Of a stretch of DNA of 64,000 nucleotides, positions 1 through 10,360 are shown one piece after another. The stretch is taken from contig NC_080541.1 in the NCBI RefSeq assembly GCF_028640845.1, forward strand, positions 33,881,935 to 33,945,934, read 5' to 3'. Made by a program: the position numbers and the translations under genes. The notes under the pieces were generated by a model. It ran no database searches. It saw nothing but the letters and a program-made list of their open reading frames with translations, and had not been told where the DNA came from. Position 1 is the stretch's first letter, and each line of letters opens with the position of its first letter. Source of the DNA: Ahaetulla prasina (Eukaryota; Chordata; Lepidosauria; Squamata; Colubridae).

Positions 1-250
1 GGTTTAATTATTGCTACTCACTCTGCTTGGGACTATCTTTGAAGAGCCTTCAGATACTCTAGTTGTGGCAACGTACATCTGTATGAATGATAGTGGAGGT
101 TCATCAGCATAACCATGTTGCAGAGTTCTTCAGAGGCTGCATTGGTTAAGTCTTGTGTTGAGGCACAATTCAAGCTGTTGTTGATAACATTTTAAACCAA
201 ACCTGAAGTTGCAGATTTTTGGAGAATAGTTAAAAACAATACACTTAGAG

Positions 251-762
251 CAGGGGTGAAATGCTCCCAGTTTGGACCAGATCGCCTGATCCGGTAGCGA
301 TGGCAACAGGTGGTTCGGAGAACCAGTAGCAAAAATCCCTGCCCACCCCTCCCATGCCCAGCTGAGCCACGCGATCATCAGAGGTTGTTGTTTTTTTACT
401 TTTAAATGCATTTTGTCTTTGGCCGAAAAAAATATTTTTAAAAGTAAAAAAAAGCCTTTGATGATCTTGCGGTTCAGCTGGGATCATCAGAGGCTTTTAA
501 AAGTATTTTTTCTACAACCTCTTCAGCTGAAAAGGTTGTAAAAATGCTTTTAAAAGCTTCTGACGATCCCAGCAGAGTTGCCTGATCGTCAGAGCCTTTT
601 AAAAGCATGTTTTTGCAACCTCTTCGGCCAAAGAGGTTGTAGAAAAAATGCTTTTAAAAGTAAAAAAAAAAATTTGCCACACCCACGCAGTTACATTACC
701 CCACTCACCCACCAAGCGACGCCCAGAGAACTGGTAGTAACAAATTTTACATTTCACCACTG
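251..762. mobile_element. hAT-like MITE with internal palindromic units
   Basis: The ends CAGGGGTGAAATG and CATTTCACCACTG are inverted. The interior contains GGATCATCAGAGGCTTTTAA...GACGATCCCAGC, a palindrome of about 95 bp (477-572), followed by a partial second unit (578-661). Flanking 8-mers do not match, so the target duplication is lost or the ends are misplaced. Confidence 0.6.
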
Positions 763-1028
763 CTTCAATCCTCTTGACCTTCCGTAAAAACCTAAAGACC
801 TGGCCCTGCAGCTGGCTTGGAGTTCCAGTGTCTTCACAATGACAGACTAATTACAGATCCCACCTTCCCTCCTGCTCATCCTATTCACACCTTCTCACTC
901 TCTCTCCATGTTTTTTATTATTTAGTTCCTATTGTGCATACATTTTATAAAATTTTATCTTTTTAATATTCTAAACTTCTCCCAGTTATTTTGTGGTAAG
1001 ATGGGTGACAAATAAATAAATAAATATA

Positions 1029-1059
<31 letters not shown>

Positions 1060-1800
1060 GATAGCTAGATAATAGCTAGATGATAGATAGATAGGTGAGA
1101 TAGATAGATGGCATTTTCTGAATTTTTGACTTCCCTTGCCCAAAAGGTCAACACTTTTCTGCCTAACATTTGACAGATACTGTCTTCTCTTGTCTCAACC
1201 TGGCAGATGCATGTTTAATTGAGACGAGAAAAGACAAGTTCTTTTCATTGGCTACTATTAAACTCTGGAACTACCTTTGGAAGCCTGGTTAACATCCTCT
1301 CTATTGGTATTGCATCCACTGGTTACAGCCTTTGAGGATTTTTCTGGGAAGGTTTTCTCGACATAGGCAACATCAATGTTAGAAGTTACTATATCCTGCT
1401 TCCAGTAGTTTGATAACATTTATTAAATATTATTAAATATTTTTGTCACTGTTTTTGTAAATGTTTTGATATTGTATTTCTTTTTCTATCTTATCTCTTC
1501 AATGGTTAACATTTGTACTAAATTTAAACGTTGTAAACTTACGTGGGTGAAAAATGTGCATTGGAAGATTAAAGACTTCCAATAGGCTACCAATCTTTAT
1601 ATCTAAAAATTAAATAACTGAATGCTGAATTCAGCCATATTGTAATCAGTGAGCAAGAGAAGATTTGATATTTGTTTGGATGTGGCCAGAAAGTGAAAAC
1701 TTTTTAATGTTTTAATTATTTAAATTAAATTATTTAATTTTTGCTAATTATTATGATCATTGTAATAATCACAATATCATCATCCTATTTATTTTGCCAG
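763..1800 (+). other. CDH17 intron, no exon seen
   Basis: Apart from the microsatellite at 1009-1112 I see nothing with coding or splice support. Some decayed interspersed sequence is likely around 1144-1460. Confidence 0.5.
1009..1112. repeat. (AAAT)n and GATA-like microsatellite
   Basis: ACAAATAAATAAAT units to about 1060, then irregular GATAGATAGAT units, in a CDH17 intron. Confidence 0.95.
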
Positions 1801-1917
1801 ACAATCATGCTTACATTACCCCAAAGAACTTGAAACTTGAAAAAGATGTCTATGATGTGCCACTGAAAATTAGTGACAATGGAAGGCCACCAATGGAAGC
1901 TGTTGTCAATCTGAAAG
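1801..1917 (+). CDS. CDH17: CDH17 (LI-cadherin) internal exon, last extracellular cadherin repeat
   Basis: This 117-bp exon is bounded by a pyrimidine-rich acceptor ending in TTTTGCCAG and a GT donor at 1918. Both junctions are phase 1, so it joins in frame to the next exon. It encodes 39 residues with the cadherin signature KISDNGRPPM (a Ca2+-binding DxNG-type motif) preceded by LEKDVYDVPL, which matches my memory of the seventh ectodomain repeat of liver-intestine cadherin. Cadherin-17 is a Ca2+-dependent adhesion protein of intestinal epithelium with seven ectodomain repeats. Earlier exons lie left of the window. The reading frame runs on past the donor to 2042, but that is intron. The gene name rests on this exon together with the next two and on the PDP1 neighbour. 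Confidence 0.9.
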
Positions 1918-2017
1918 GTATACAACAAAAATGTCACTTATTGTGCTTTCAAAATTGTCTTTTTATTATGGCACATGTTAGAGTCCATCTTATAATGGAT
2001 GTATGTTTTTATTATAG

Positions 2018-2131
2018 TGAACGTATGCAGGTGTGTCAGTGACAGATGCTTTATAGAAATCAACAATCCAAATTCATTTCCAACAGTAGGAGCAACAATT
2101 GGCATACTGGTTGGTGTTCTGCTTGTTATTG
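2018..2131 (+). CDS. CDH17: CDH17 membrane-proximal and transmembrane exon
   Basis: This 114-bp phase 1-1 exon lies between the acceptor ATTTTTATTATAG and the donor G|GTAAGT at 2132. In the frame handed over by the previous exon it reads VNVCRCVSDRCFIEI, a short cysteine-bearing juxtamembrane stretch, then FPTVGATIGILVGVLLVI, the first part of a hydrophobic membrane span. The three-cysteine juxtamembrane pattern followed by PTVG and a Gly/Leu-rich span is how I remember mammalian CDH17. The exon is too short to stand out as an open reading frame and was recovered by matching splice phase. The membrane span continues in the exon at 6478. Confidence 0.88.
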
Positions 2132-2151
2132 GTAAGTGTTTGTTTTAAATA

Positions 2152-2570
2152 CAGAATAACAGAGTTGGAAGGGACCTTGGAGGTCTTCTAGTCCAACCCC
2201 ATGCTCATGAAGGAAATCCTATATTATTAATTGATATACCTATCAAGAGTTGAGTTAATGTCCATGGGACTTGTATAGAATAGAATAAAATAGAATAACG
2301 ACTTCTGGAGGCAAGTTGTTCTACTGATTAATTGTTCTAACCGTCAGGAAATTTCTCCTTAATTCTAGGTTGCTTCTCTCCTTGATTAGTTTCCACCCAT
2401 TGCTTTTTGTTCTATCCTCAGGTGCATTGGAGAATAGTTTGATTCCCTCTTCTTTGTGGCAGCCCCTGAGATATTGGAACACTGCTATCATGTCACCTCT
2501 TTTCATCAAACTAGACATATGTCACATACCCAATTCCAGCAACCATTCTTTATATGTTTTAATCATATGG
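2152..2570 (-). mobile_element. CR1-type LINE 3' fragment in CDH17 intron
   Basis: The reverse strand encodes the CR1 C-terminal hallmarks ([35 protein letters not shown]). The end GAGTTGGAAGGGACCTTGG is shared with other copies in this window. 5'-truncated, antisense to CDH17. Confidence 0.85.
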
Positions 2571-2680
2571 TTGTTAGTAGATCTGATTACTAGTAGCTAC
2601 ACTAGAGCTTCCACCCATTGTTTGGTTTCGTAGAGTGGCAATGATAATTGCTGGAGGAATAAGAGAGCAATAAGAGAAAG

Positions 2681-2945
2681 GGGCGGGATAGCTCAGGCTG
2701 GTAAGAAGCCTGTTATTAGAACACAGTAGCCTGCAATTACTGCAGGTTCAAGCCCGGCCCAAGGTTGACTCAGCCTTCCATCCTTTATAAGGTAGGTAAA
2801 ATGAGGACCCAGATTGTTTGGGGGGCAATAAGTTGACTTTGTAAAAAATATACAAATAGAATGAGACTATTGCCTTATACACTGTAAGCCGCCCTGAGTC
2901 TTCGGAGAAGGGCGGGATATAAATGTAAACAAACAAACAAACAAA
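2681..2945 (+). mobile_element. tRNA-derived SINE with L2-type tail
   Basis: Box A-like TAGCTCAGGCTGG at 2689-2701 and box B GGTTCAAGCCC at 2745-2755 mark a tRNA-derived polymerase III promoter. The body (CTCAGCCTTCCATCCTTTAT, GTAAAATGAGGACCCAGATT) is shared with 22681-22915 and 51663-51920. The tail GCCGCCCTGAGTC...GGGCGGGATATAAA mimics the L2-like LINE hairpin and ends in (AAAC)n. Confidence 0.85.
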
Positions 2946-2973
2946 AAGATGGCAAAAACTGATATGGAAGTTT

Positions 2974-3258
2974 TGGTGCTCTCTGAGCTTGGTTGTTTGC
3001 TAGCAGATGTTTCATTATTCATTTAGGTAACATCATCCGTTTGAACATTGATGATGTTACCTAGTTGGTAGTGAAACATCTGCAAACGAACAACCAGACC
3101 AGTGGTGGGATTCACTTATCTTCCCTACCGGTTCACAAATGTGAGCATGCAAGCAAATGCACTCGCACATTACGTCCAGGCGGGTGGGCGGAGCCTCCCA
3201 CAGTTGCTGCTATTGGTTTGCCTGATCCGGCTGAATCCCAAGCAGACTCAGAGAGCAC
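2974..3258. mobile_element. inverted pair of Penelope-like repeat units with hammerhead-like cores
   Basis: The unit at 2974-3037 (read on -) and the unit from 3046 (read on +) share GATGATGTTACCTA...GAAACATCTGC...AACAACCA. They face each other across an inverted repeat GTAACATCAT/ATGATGTTAC (3027-3060). The + unit has GATGA (3050-3054), a 6-bp stem closing a TAGTT loop (3056-3061 with 3067-3072) and GAAAC (3073-3077), the layout of a hammerhead ribozyme core. It is interrupted by a hAT MITE at 3100-3239 and resumes with CAGAGAGCACAAG. Assignment to Penelope-like elements is inference. Confidence 0.5.
3100..3239. mobile_element. hAT-like MITE inside a Penelope-like unit
   Basis: Starts CAGTGGTGGGATTCA and ends GGCTGAATCCC. 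The flanks AACCAGAC (3092-3099) and AAGCAGAC (3240-3247) match at 7 of 8 positions. The final bases of the right terminus seem lost. Confidence 0.55.
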
Positions 3259-3292
3259 AAGAACTCCATTTTTTAGCCCTGAGATTCCTATA

Positions 3293-3666
3293 CAGGTAGT
3301 CCTTAACATACGACCACAATTGAGCCCAAAATATATGTTGTTAAGTGAAACATTAGTTAAGTGAATTCTCCCCCCCCCCCATTTTATGACCTTTTTTGCC
3401 TCAGTTGTTAACTGAAGTTGATAAGATAGTAACCCGGTTGTTAAGTGAATCTGGCTTCCCCATTGCCTTTGCTTGTCAGAAAGTCGGAAGAGGGGATTAC
3501 ATGTTCTTGGGACACAGCAACAGTCATAAATACGAACCAGTTGCCAAGCATCTGAATTTTGATCACATGATCATCAACTGTGAAAAACTGTCATAAGTCA
3601 CTTTTTCAGTGATGTTGTAACTTTGATCGGTCACTCAATGAACTCTTGTAAGTTGAGGACTACCTG
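3293..3666. mobile_element. Tc1/mariner-like MITE with TA target
   Basis: Inverted ends CAGGTAGTCCTTAACATACG and GTAAGTTGAGGACTACCTG, with TA on both sides (3291-3292, 3667-3668). No transposase. The same family occurs at 21800-22081 and 57123-57703. Confidence 0.75.
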
Positions 3667-3754
3667 TATTCTTTTCTAGTCGAAAAACTGACATTACTGC
3701 AATACAATGTTTGCAAAAGAGTACAGCATTTTGTGGACAACAACTACTCTTAAG

Positions 3755-3876
3755 TAGGCGACAAGAAGAGATTGGACAGCCTTTTGTCCAGAATTATACA
3801 GGGTCTCCTGCTTGAACAAGGGATCGGATTATAAGACCTCCAGTCTTTCCAACTCTGTTATTCTGTATTCTAACAT
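3755..3876 (+). mobile_element. short CR1-type 3' end fragment
   Basis: Contains the degenerate CR1 3' terminus (GACCTCCAGTCTTTCCAACT, then TCTGTTATTCTGTATTCT). About 120 bp, inside the CDH17 intron. Confidence 0.6.
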
Positions 3877-6477
3877 GTTGCTTATATCTAGTAGACGTCT
3901 AAATGTTTCATCTTGACTCTATTAATTTATTCTCCAAGTGCCAACTTTCTACAGTTGGATAATAGTTATTGTGTTTAGCCTGAACAAGACAGTTTGATAA
4001 TACTAGAATACACTGTACTGCATCCCTTTCCTGGAGATGAGATGAGATTTCTTGGGGAATTTGAAAACACTTAAAGGAGCCAGGATGACTGATAGTGCTA
4101 TTAAAGAATTTGCCCTTTCAATATACAAATAAAAAATAATAATATTTAGACTATAGATATGTTTTTATAAAGATAGAACTTGTGAAAGTAGATTGAGTTA
4201 GCCAAGATCTGGATTTTTGGAGGAACAATATTTATAATTCATGAATTACATAAAACAGACTTAGTTTAATATTTGCCTGAGTGGTAGATCCAATCGCCAG
4301 TTCCACGTTTGAAAGCAAGAGCGTATTCTTTTCAATTCTTTTCAGTCTGGTTTTGTCTTGTCTGCCTAGAAACTCAGAAGAGGAAACTGTGGGCAGCTTA
4401 GTGAGGTCAGAACAAGATTTGCACACTTGACAAGGAAGGCTGAAAGCAGGCCCCAAAGAGAAACCATAGCTAGATGCAGAGGATGTGGTTAGAATAGTAC
4501 CTAGAAGCATGTTGCATCTTGCATTGAGGGACAAGCAGGGATCTACCGTATTAGGTATAGATCATGCTAAGAACACCTGAACAGCACGATGTCCACATGT
4601 ACTTACCATGCTGAACAGCATCACTTACACACATGCTGTATTGATAAGAAATTTGCAACCAACCATTTTATTTCTGTTTCAAATTTCCTAAACCCTGAGG
4701 TGTAAAAATAGAATGCCAGTCCTGCTCAGTGCTTCCCCCAGCTCTTTGCTAACAGAGAGACCCTTATTTTTGATCAGAAATAAAGAGATATATTTCTACT
4801 TTCCTCAACCCTGCATTATTGAATGGCACTTGTGCTGGATAAATGAACCACAGTTTGGCTTTTGGTCAACAAGATGACGGCATCAAGAAATACAGATAAA
4901 ATAACTGCAATTCCAGAACACAAGCCTAGTATTGTTGACCTGGGCCCTGATGACACAGTATATGTGCAAATGGCTCCCCTTGCCTCAGGTACTTCTGAGT
5001 CTTGGGAGGTCACCAGGAAAAGCATCCAAGATCCCAAGTCATCCAAGAACATGCAATGTCTTTAGGGAAACACCCAAAGCTACTTTAGATACTTTAGCTA
5101 CTTCTAGCAATTTTTACTTCCTCTTATCTTATCTATGGTGCACCAGTCTCTCTGGGTAAATCTGGCACAACATTATAGTATATCTGTTGTGGAGAATGTT
5201 TGCATGATATTGTCCTTTAATCATTATCAACATGTCTGCGTAAGATCTGGAGTCCTGGGAAGCAATTGGCAATTACTTTTCTAGGTAATTACTAGGGTAG
5301 ACTGCCATTCATGGGAGAAATGATTGCACTGATGAAATGATACTATTAATTTGGACCTCCAAATGGCTTTCACCGTTGTGTTGGTTGTAGAAAAAAATGA
5401 CCAGATGCTGATTTCCATGGAAGGATTATTGCTCAGTTGTAGAACACAACTGTTTTTGTATGAGGATAGTTCTAGGCCCAGCAGACCCTTGCAACTTTGG
5501 TGAAGAAGATGTTATGGTTTAGTTTTCTTACTGATCAGGTTTGACTCCGCTTAGCTTTTCAAGTTTGACTGTTATCTAAATGTTCCCTCCTAACTAGGTT
5601 CATGTTTAAATTAAGAACAATAAAATAATATTTTCTAATAACAGAGAAACACACCACTATTTTTGGAACCATTAAACTGATCATTGAGTGTTGACTTCAT
5701 ATGTTTTTGAAAATAACCATATAAAAGGTTCTGAACTTAGTCTGGAAAATACCATGTATTTAGGCAACATATGAACCCATTAGTTTAATACCAAATTATA
5801 GTAAATCTAATATATTATTCTTAGGATACAACACTCATTGATATCATTTTAGATTAACCCCAAGTGATTGTTAATAAGATTGCATTGTTATGAGAAATTG
5901 GAGGAAAGAAAGGAAGAAGACCAGACAGAAAAAACTCAAGAAAGAGAAGGCAGGTCTATGGGAAGCTTATCTCATAAATGGAAACTCGGCTCAGGTTGCA
6001 AGCAATTTGGGAAGAAATGCTCTGAATTATTCACAGACTCTGTCTTAATCAACCAGGAGTGAGAAATTCCTCCTACCATTTCACAATTTTGTATTTATTC
6101 CCTGACTACTAGTAAAGGTACCTTCCTGAAATCTGTGTAGTTCTGACAACTGTTAAGGCTATTTTGGGACACACTTAATGGAGAATAAGCTCTGTTGAAC
6201 ACAAGATTTTATTTGAGTAAGCACATACAGTATAAGCACTGTGGAAATACTATTTTGTTTGTGACATGGTTGCAAAGTATGTTTTGCGTAAAGCAACTTT
6301 CCTGGATCTAGCACCTCTTAGAAGTCTTAGGTGACGAGACCCATGATCCACAGCCAGCACAGACTATAGACTGAATTAGCTGGGGAAGAGGCAGGATACA
6401 TTCTAGAGGGTTCTAGTTTGAGAAAAACTGGGTTGAACAAAATTTAAATTTGTTTTCCGGTTTGTTTGTTTGTTTAG
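3877..6477 (+). other. CDH17 last intron, unannotated part
   Basis: Between the TE cluster at 2152-3876 and the last exon I recognise no gene or clear repeat. Confidence 0.5.
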
Positions 6478-6584
6478 GTGTCATTCTGGGACTAGTGTTT
6501 TTACACCTCGACCGTAAAAAGAAGAATGAGCAAAACATTACTGCTGTTGCCATCAGGCCCTCTGAACTGCATGCTTTGACTTAA
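6478..6584 (+). CDS. CDH17: CDH17 terminal coding exon (end of TM helix and short cytoplasmic tail)
   Basis: The acceptor is (TTTG)n TTTAG at 6461-6477, and the exon enters in phase 1, matching the donor at 2131 across a 4.3-kb intron. It codes VILGLVFLHL, which completes the membrane helix, followed by the stop-transfer basic run DRKKK and a short tail ending ...SELHALT before TAA at 6582-6584. The tail is about 25 residues and contains no catenin-binding domain. This fits the 7D cadherins (CDH16/CDH17), which differ from classical cadherins in having a very short cytoplasmic tail. The tail sequence itself is less conserved than the ectodomain, so the assignment rests on phase, position and topology. 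Confidence 0.85.
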
Positions 6585-6660
6585 AGGATTAAATGAAAGT
6601 GGACATTCATGTTTTTCCTGTTGTCATTGTTGATCTCGCCTTTTTTAAAAAAATGTTTTT

Positions 6661-6666
6661 ATTAAA
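6661..6666 (+). other. candidate CDH17 poly(A) hexamer ATTAAA
   Basis: ATTAAA lies about 77 bases after the CDH17 stop. It sits in an A/T-rich stretch (6640-6670) that could itself be a retrotransposon tail, and AATAAA also occurs near 6755. The true cleavage site cannot be decided from sequence alone. Confidence 0.25.
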
Positions 6667-6776
6667 ACAATTTACATAGGTAACAAGAAATACATTAAAA
6701 AAATGCAGTGAAAAAATGTGAAAAAGGAAAAAAAGAGAAAAGAAGATAGAAAAAGAAAATAAAGGAACAGAAATCA

Positions 6777-6795
6777 CACACACACACACACACAA
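6777..6795. repeat. short (CA)n microsatellite
   Basis: About nine CA units shortly after the CDH17 3' end. Confidence 0.85.
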
Positions 6796-6930
6796 ATACA
6801 TAGACACACACATTGTGTGGTCTCACCTCTGTTTTGTCTCCTATCACTGAATGTTAGAAACCTTTGCCACAAATAATGCATTTGTTATTTTTCTTTCCCC
6901 CTGTTTTTAAGCAGAGACTTTAACTCTAAC

Positions 6931-7146
6931 CAGAGGTGGGTTTCAGCAGGTTCTGATCAGTTCTGGAGAACCAGTAGTAAAGATCCTGAATGGTCCCACC
7001 CCCATCAATTCTCTGCCTCCTGAGTCCCAGATGATCAGGAGGAAATGGGGATTTTGCAGTAACTTTCCCCTGCCATGCCCACCAAGCCACGTCCACCAAG
7101 CCACGCCCACAGAACCGGCAGTAAAAAAATTTGAAACCCACTACCG
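6931..7146. mobile_element. hAT-like MITE with 8-bp target duplication
   Basis: Starts CAGAGGTGGGTTTCAGCAGG and ends TGAAACCCACTACCG. The flanks ACTCTAAC (6923-6930) and ACCCTAAC (7147-7154) differ at one base. The CACGCCCAC-rich interior is shared with 15120-15426 and 30855-31163. Confidence 0.85.
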
Positions 7147-7697
7147 ACCCTAACCCGAACCTCCCAATCATTTGGAAGCTATGGAGTTCAAGTGAACATG
7201 TGAAATAGATGCCAGGGTGTAAAACTCATAAAACTTCTGAGACAAGTTACTGACAAGCTACTGAGCAGGACTGGGGGAAGAGCTTCTGCCTAGGACTAAT
7301 ACATGCTTGATGGGAGAGGTTTTCACTCCCAATGCAAAGTGAGAATAATTTAAAATCAGTATAGTAGTTATACATTCTAGTCCTAATACTGCTATCCACC
7401 ATAAATTAAATTAAATAATAGAAAAGCCTAGTACTGTATGTTAATGTCCTATATTATCCTATGTAATTTGGTCTTTAGAGAGAAAAACCAAAATGGAGCT
7501 AAAATTTTGACCATCAAATTATGAGCCTACAAATCAATCCTGCTTAGTGTCAGGTTCCGGTGTATAAAGAAAACACCATATATACAAATGATGGTTTGAA
7601 TCCTTTACCGGCATGAACTAACTAACTGCATTGGGGCTGACACTTGTTTGGTTAGTTTTATTGCTTGGAACAGAATTTTAGACTTATGACTAAAGTA

Positions 7698-7827
7698 CGG
7701 GGGTCAAACTCGCTGCGTCACATTGCTGTCATGTGATGTTTCACAATGTTTTTTCCCTTCATGGAACTGGGACGGGTGTGGCCTGTGCGTGACGCATCCA
7801 GCTCATGGTTTGACAGTTTGACACCTG
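7698..7827. mobile_element. hAT-like MITE, short member of the CAGGGGTGTCAAACTC group
   Basis: The ends CGGGGGTCAAACTCG and AGTTTGACACCTG are inverted. The flanking bases CTAAAGTA and CTACTAAAAGTA are similar but not a clean 8-bp duplication. Confidence 0.55.
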
Positions 7828-9192
7828 CTACTAAAAGTAACAGTCCTTCGCTTTTCATTTTGTTCCCCTACAAGTAAGCCTTACTGAACACAGTGTGGCT
7901 TACTTCCAAATAAATATGCATAAATTATATATAATTCCCAGTTTGGTGCCATATAAGGATATGCCATCTCATCCCGTTTAAAGGTTAAAAAGTAGCCTAC
8001 ATCTACCGAAAAATAAGCACAAGAAATTAAACAGAAATCTATAACGACCTGCCACTGAAATTAGTCACTCTTCCTTAACCCCTTTAGTAAATGATGACTG
8101 TTTAAAGATAAACTTCATTTTCCCTTGGTTCTGCTTGCTCTCTAGTGATGGCCTTATCAATTTTACACAAATTCAAATACGAAAGGGAATTAATATGCTG
8201 ATCTTAGTTTACAGGCTCTTATCCTTAATGGTTATTAAGGAATATCAAAAGGACTATACTACCAATGAAGTAACTTCCTTTAAATGGCTATAAGAAAGGT
8301 GCTTAGATATATCACAAGATCTTGTCCAAATATTTTCCATCTTCTCTCTTTCTTTCTCTCTTCTCATTGTTCTCATTTGTCTTTGAAGCCAGATCTAGAA
8401 AGTATTAGAAAGTACTCCTGTAAAGTATGTAACTATCCCAGAATATGCCAGGAAAACTCTCCATGAAAACTGCTACATGTATACTTTTCTGAGATCATAT
8501 GAATGTTACCAGTGATGACAATATATATTTTTCAGGTCAATTGGTTTCCACATCGAGTAAAAACATAGACAAAAAAGATGATAACTCACACTAGGGTTGC
8601 TTCCCAAAGATAAATAGTAAAAAAAATAATTCAGATACAGATTTGCAATGCTTTTCTGAGGATTATCAAGTCTTCCTATGCTAGGTTACTTTAAAGGTCT
8701 TTCATCAACAAGCTACATATGTAGATCATATCTACCATGGAATAATGGAATCTGAAAATCATTGAAGTAGCATGGCTAATAACCTTTTAAAGAAAGGAGT
8801 AATGTAAGAACAACTGCCTTAATATAGGATGCCAGACTTAATTTCCTATGAGATCTACTTTTATTCTTTTTTTAAAAACTTTAGCTATTTTCTAAGTTTA
8901 GCTTAACTGCAGATTTTCTGCCAAGGACAATATTATAGCCTAACCAACCTGCTGATGGAATCATTGGGGAATGTGTTCCATGACTCTCTTTCTTAGACAG
9001 CTTTGCCTTTGAATTTCTTTTATTAGGCACAAACGCAACAGAGAAAGACTGAACCAGTCCCATTGTAATTTGGATCATTCCTCATCAAACATTAAATATT
9101 AACTCTAATCTGGTATGCCTGATTAAGTGTAATTAAGTAGTGTTCATTGTAAAGCCCAATAAATAAAGACCACATCTGAACTCTGAAGAAAA
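7828..9192. other. intergenic, nothing recognised
   Basis: Short random frames only. A/T-rich. Confidence 0.5.
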
Positions 9193-9200
9193 CTATCTAG

Positions 9201-9739
9201 CAAGTGTGTCAATCTCAATTTCGTTGAAGGACGCATTAGGGTTGTGCTTGATCTCGGAGGGGTGGAGGGTATGGCCAGCTCGACGTCACTTGTGTTGGGG
9301 GCACCTGTTGTGGCCATGTGCTAAGGCAGGACTTCCCTCAGATCCTCCCTCACTCTCATTATAATCTCCTTCCTTCCTTCCTTCCTTCCTTCCTTCCTTC
9401 CTTCCTTCCTTCCTTCCTTCCTTCCTTCCTTCCTTCCTTCCTTCCTTTTCTTCTTTTTCCCTCTTCATTCTCCTTTCTTCTTCCTTCCCCTCTTTCCTTA
9501 TTTTTCCTTCCTTGCTCTCTTCCCATCTTCCCTTCCATTCTTTTCTTTTCTTTTTTGTCTTTCGTCTTTCCCTTTCTCCTTTCCTGTTCCTTCTTGCATG
9601 CTCAAATGCAAAAGTGGAAACATTTCCCCTTCTGAGCTCCATTTTTGCTGTCAGAGGCACCACGGGCCAATCCTTTGCTGTTTCCATGGTGCCTCTACGG
9701 GCCACATCTGGCCTGCGGGTCTTGCGTTTGACACCCCTG
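9201..9739. mobile_element. hAT-like MITE carrying a CTTC microsatellite expansion
   Basis: The ends CAAGTGTGTCAATCTC and GCGTTTGACACCCCTG belong to the family at 21147 and 22301. The flanks CTATCTAG (9193-9200) and CTATATAG (9740-9747) match at 7 of 8. The middle is filled with CTTC units and pyrimidine-rich sequence, so the copy is roughly 200 bp longer than its relatives. Confidence 0.8.
9367..9446 (+). repeat. (CTTC)n microsatellite inside the MITE
   Basis: About 20 CTTC units, followed by roughly 150 bp of irregular C/T sequence. The Lys/Glu/Gly/Arg repeat frame on the other strand is an artefact of this array. Confidence 0.97.
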
Positions 9740-9875
9740 CTATATAGCTATCGCTAAAAGGGAAAGGATTGTATTTGGGTTAGTAAACAATATTACACAT
9801 TTATGCTTTTAATAGAATGTTAATCATAAAACGTGGCCTATTAATAACCATGGTGGTGGGACAAGAGTGCAATGT

Positions 9876-10360
9876 AATAATAATAATAATAACAGAGTTG
9901 GAAGGGACCTTGGAGGTCTTCTAGTCCAACCCCCTGCCCAGGCAGGAAACCCTACACCATTTCAGACAAATGGTTATCCAACATTTTCTTAAAAATTTCC
10001 AGTGTTGGAGCATTCACAACTTCTGCAGGCAAGTTGTTCCACTGATTAATTGTTCTAACTGTCAGGAAATTTCTCCTTAGTTGTAAGTTGCTTCTTTCCT
10101 TGATTAGTTTCCACCCATTGCTTCTTGTTCTACCCTCAGGTGCTTTGGAGAATAGTTTGACTCCCTCCTCTTTGTGGCAACCCCTGAGATATTGGAACAC
10201 TGCTATCATGTCTCCCCATGTCCTTCTTTTCATTAAACTAGACATACCAAGTTCCTGCAACCGTTCTTCATGTTTTAGCCTTCAGTCCCTTAATCATCTT
10301 TGTTGCTCTTCTCTGCACTCTTTCTAGAGTCTCAACCTCTTTTTTACATTGTGGCGATGT
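9876..10360 (-). mobile_element. CR1-type LINE 3' fragment with AAT tail
   Basis: The reverse strand encodes [18 protein letters not shown] through NAPTLEIFKKMLDNHLSEM, then the CR1 3' UTR, and ends in a short (ATT)n tail, seen as AATAATAAT at 9876-9893 on the + strand. Confidence 0.88.

Noticed and set aside
9286..9705. Frame with repeated KEGR residues on the - strand
   Set aside because: It is the translation of the CTTC microsatellite inside a MITE; the same array is open on the other strand as well.
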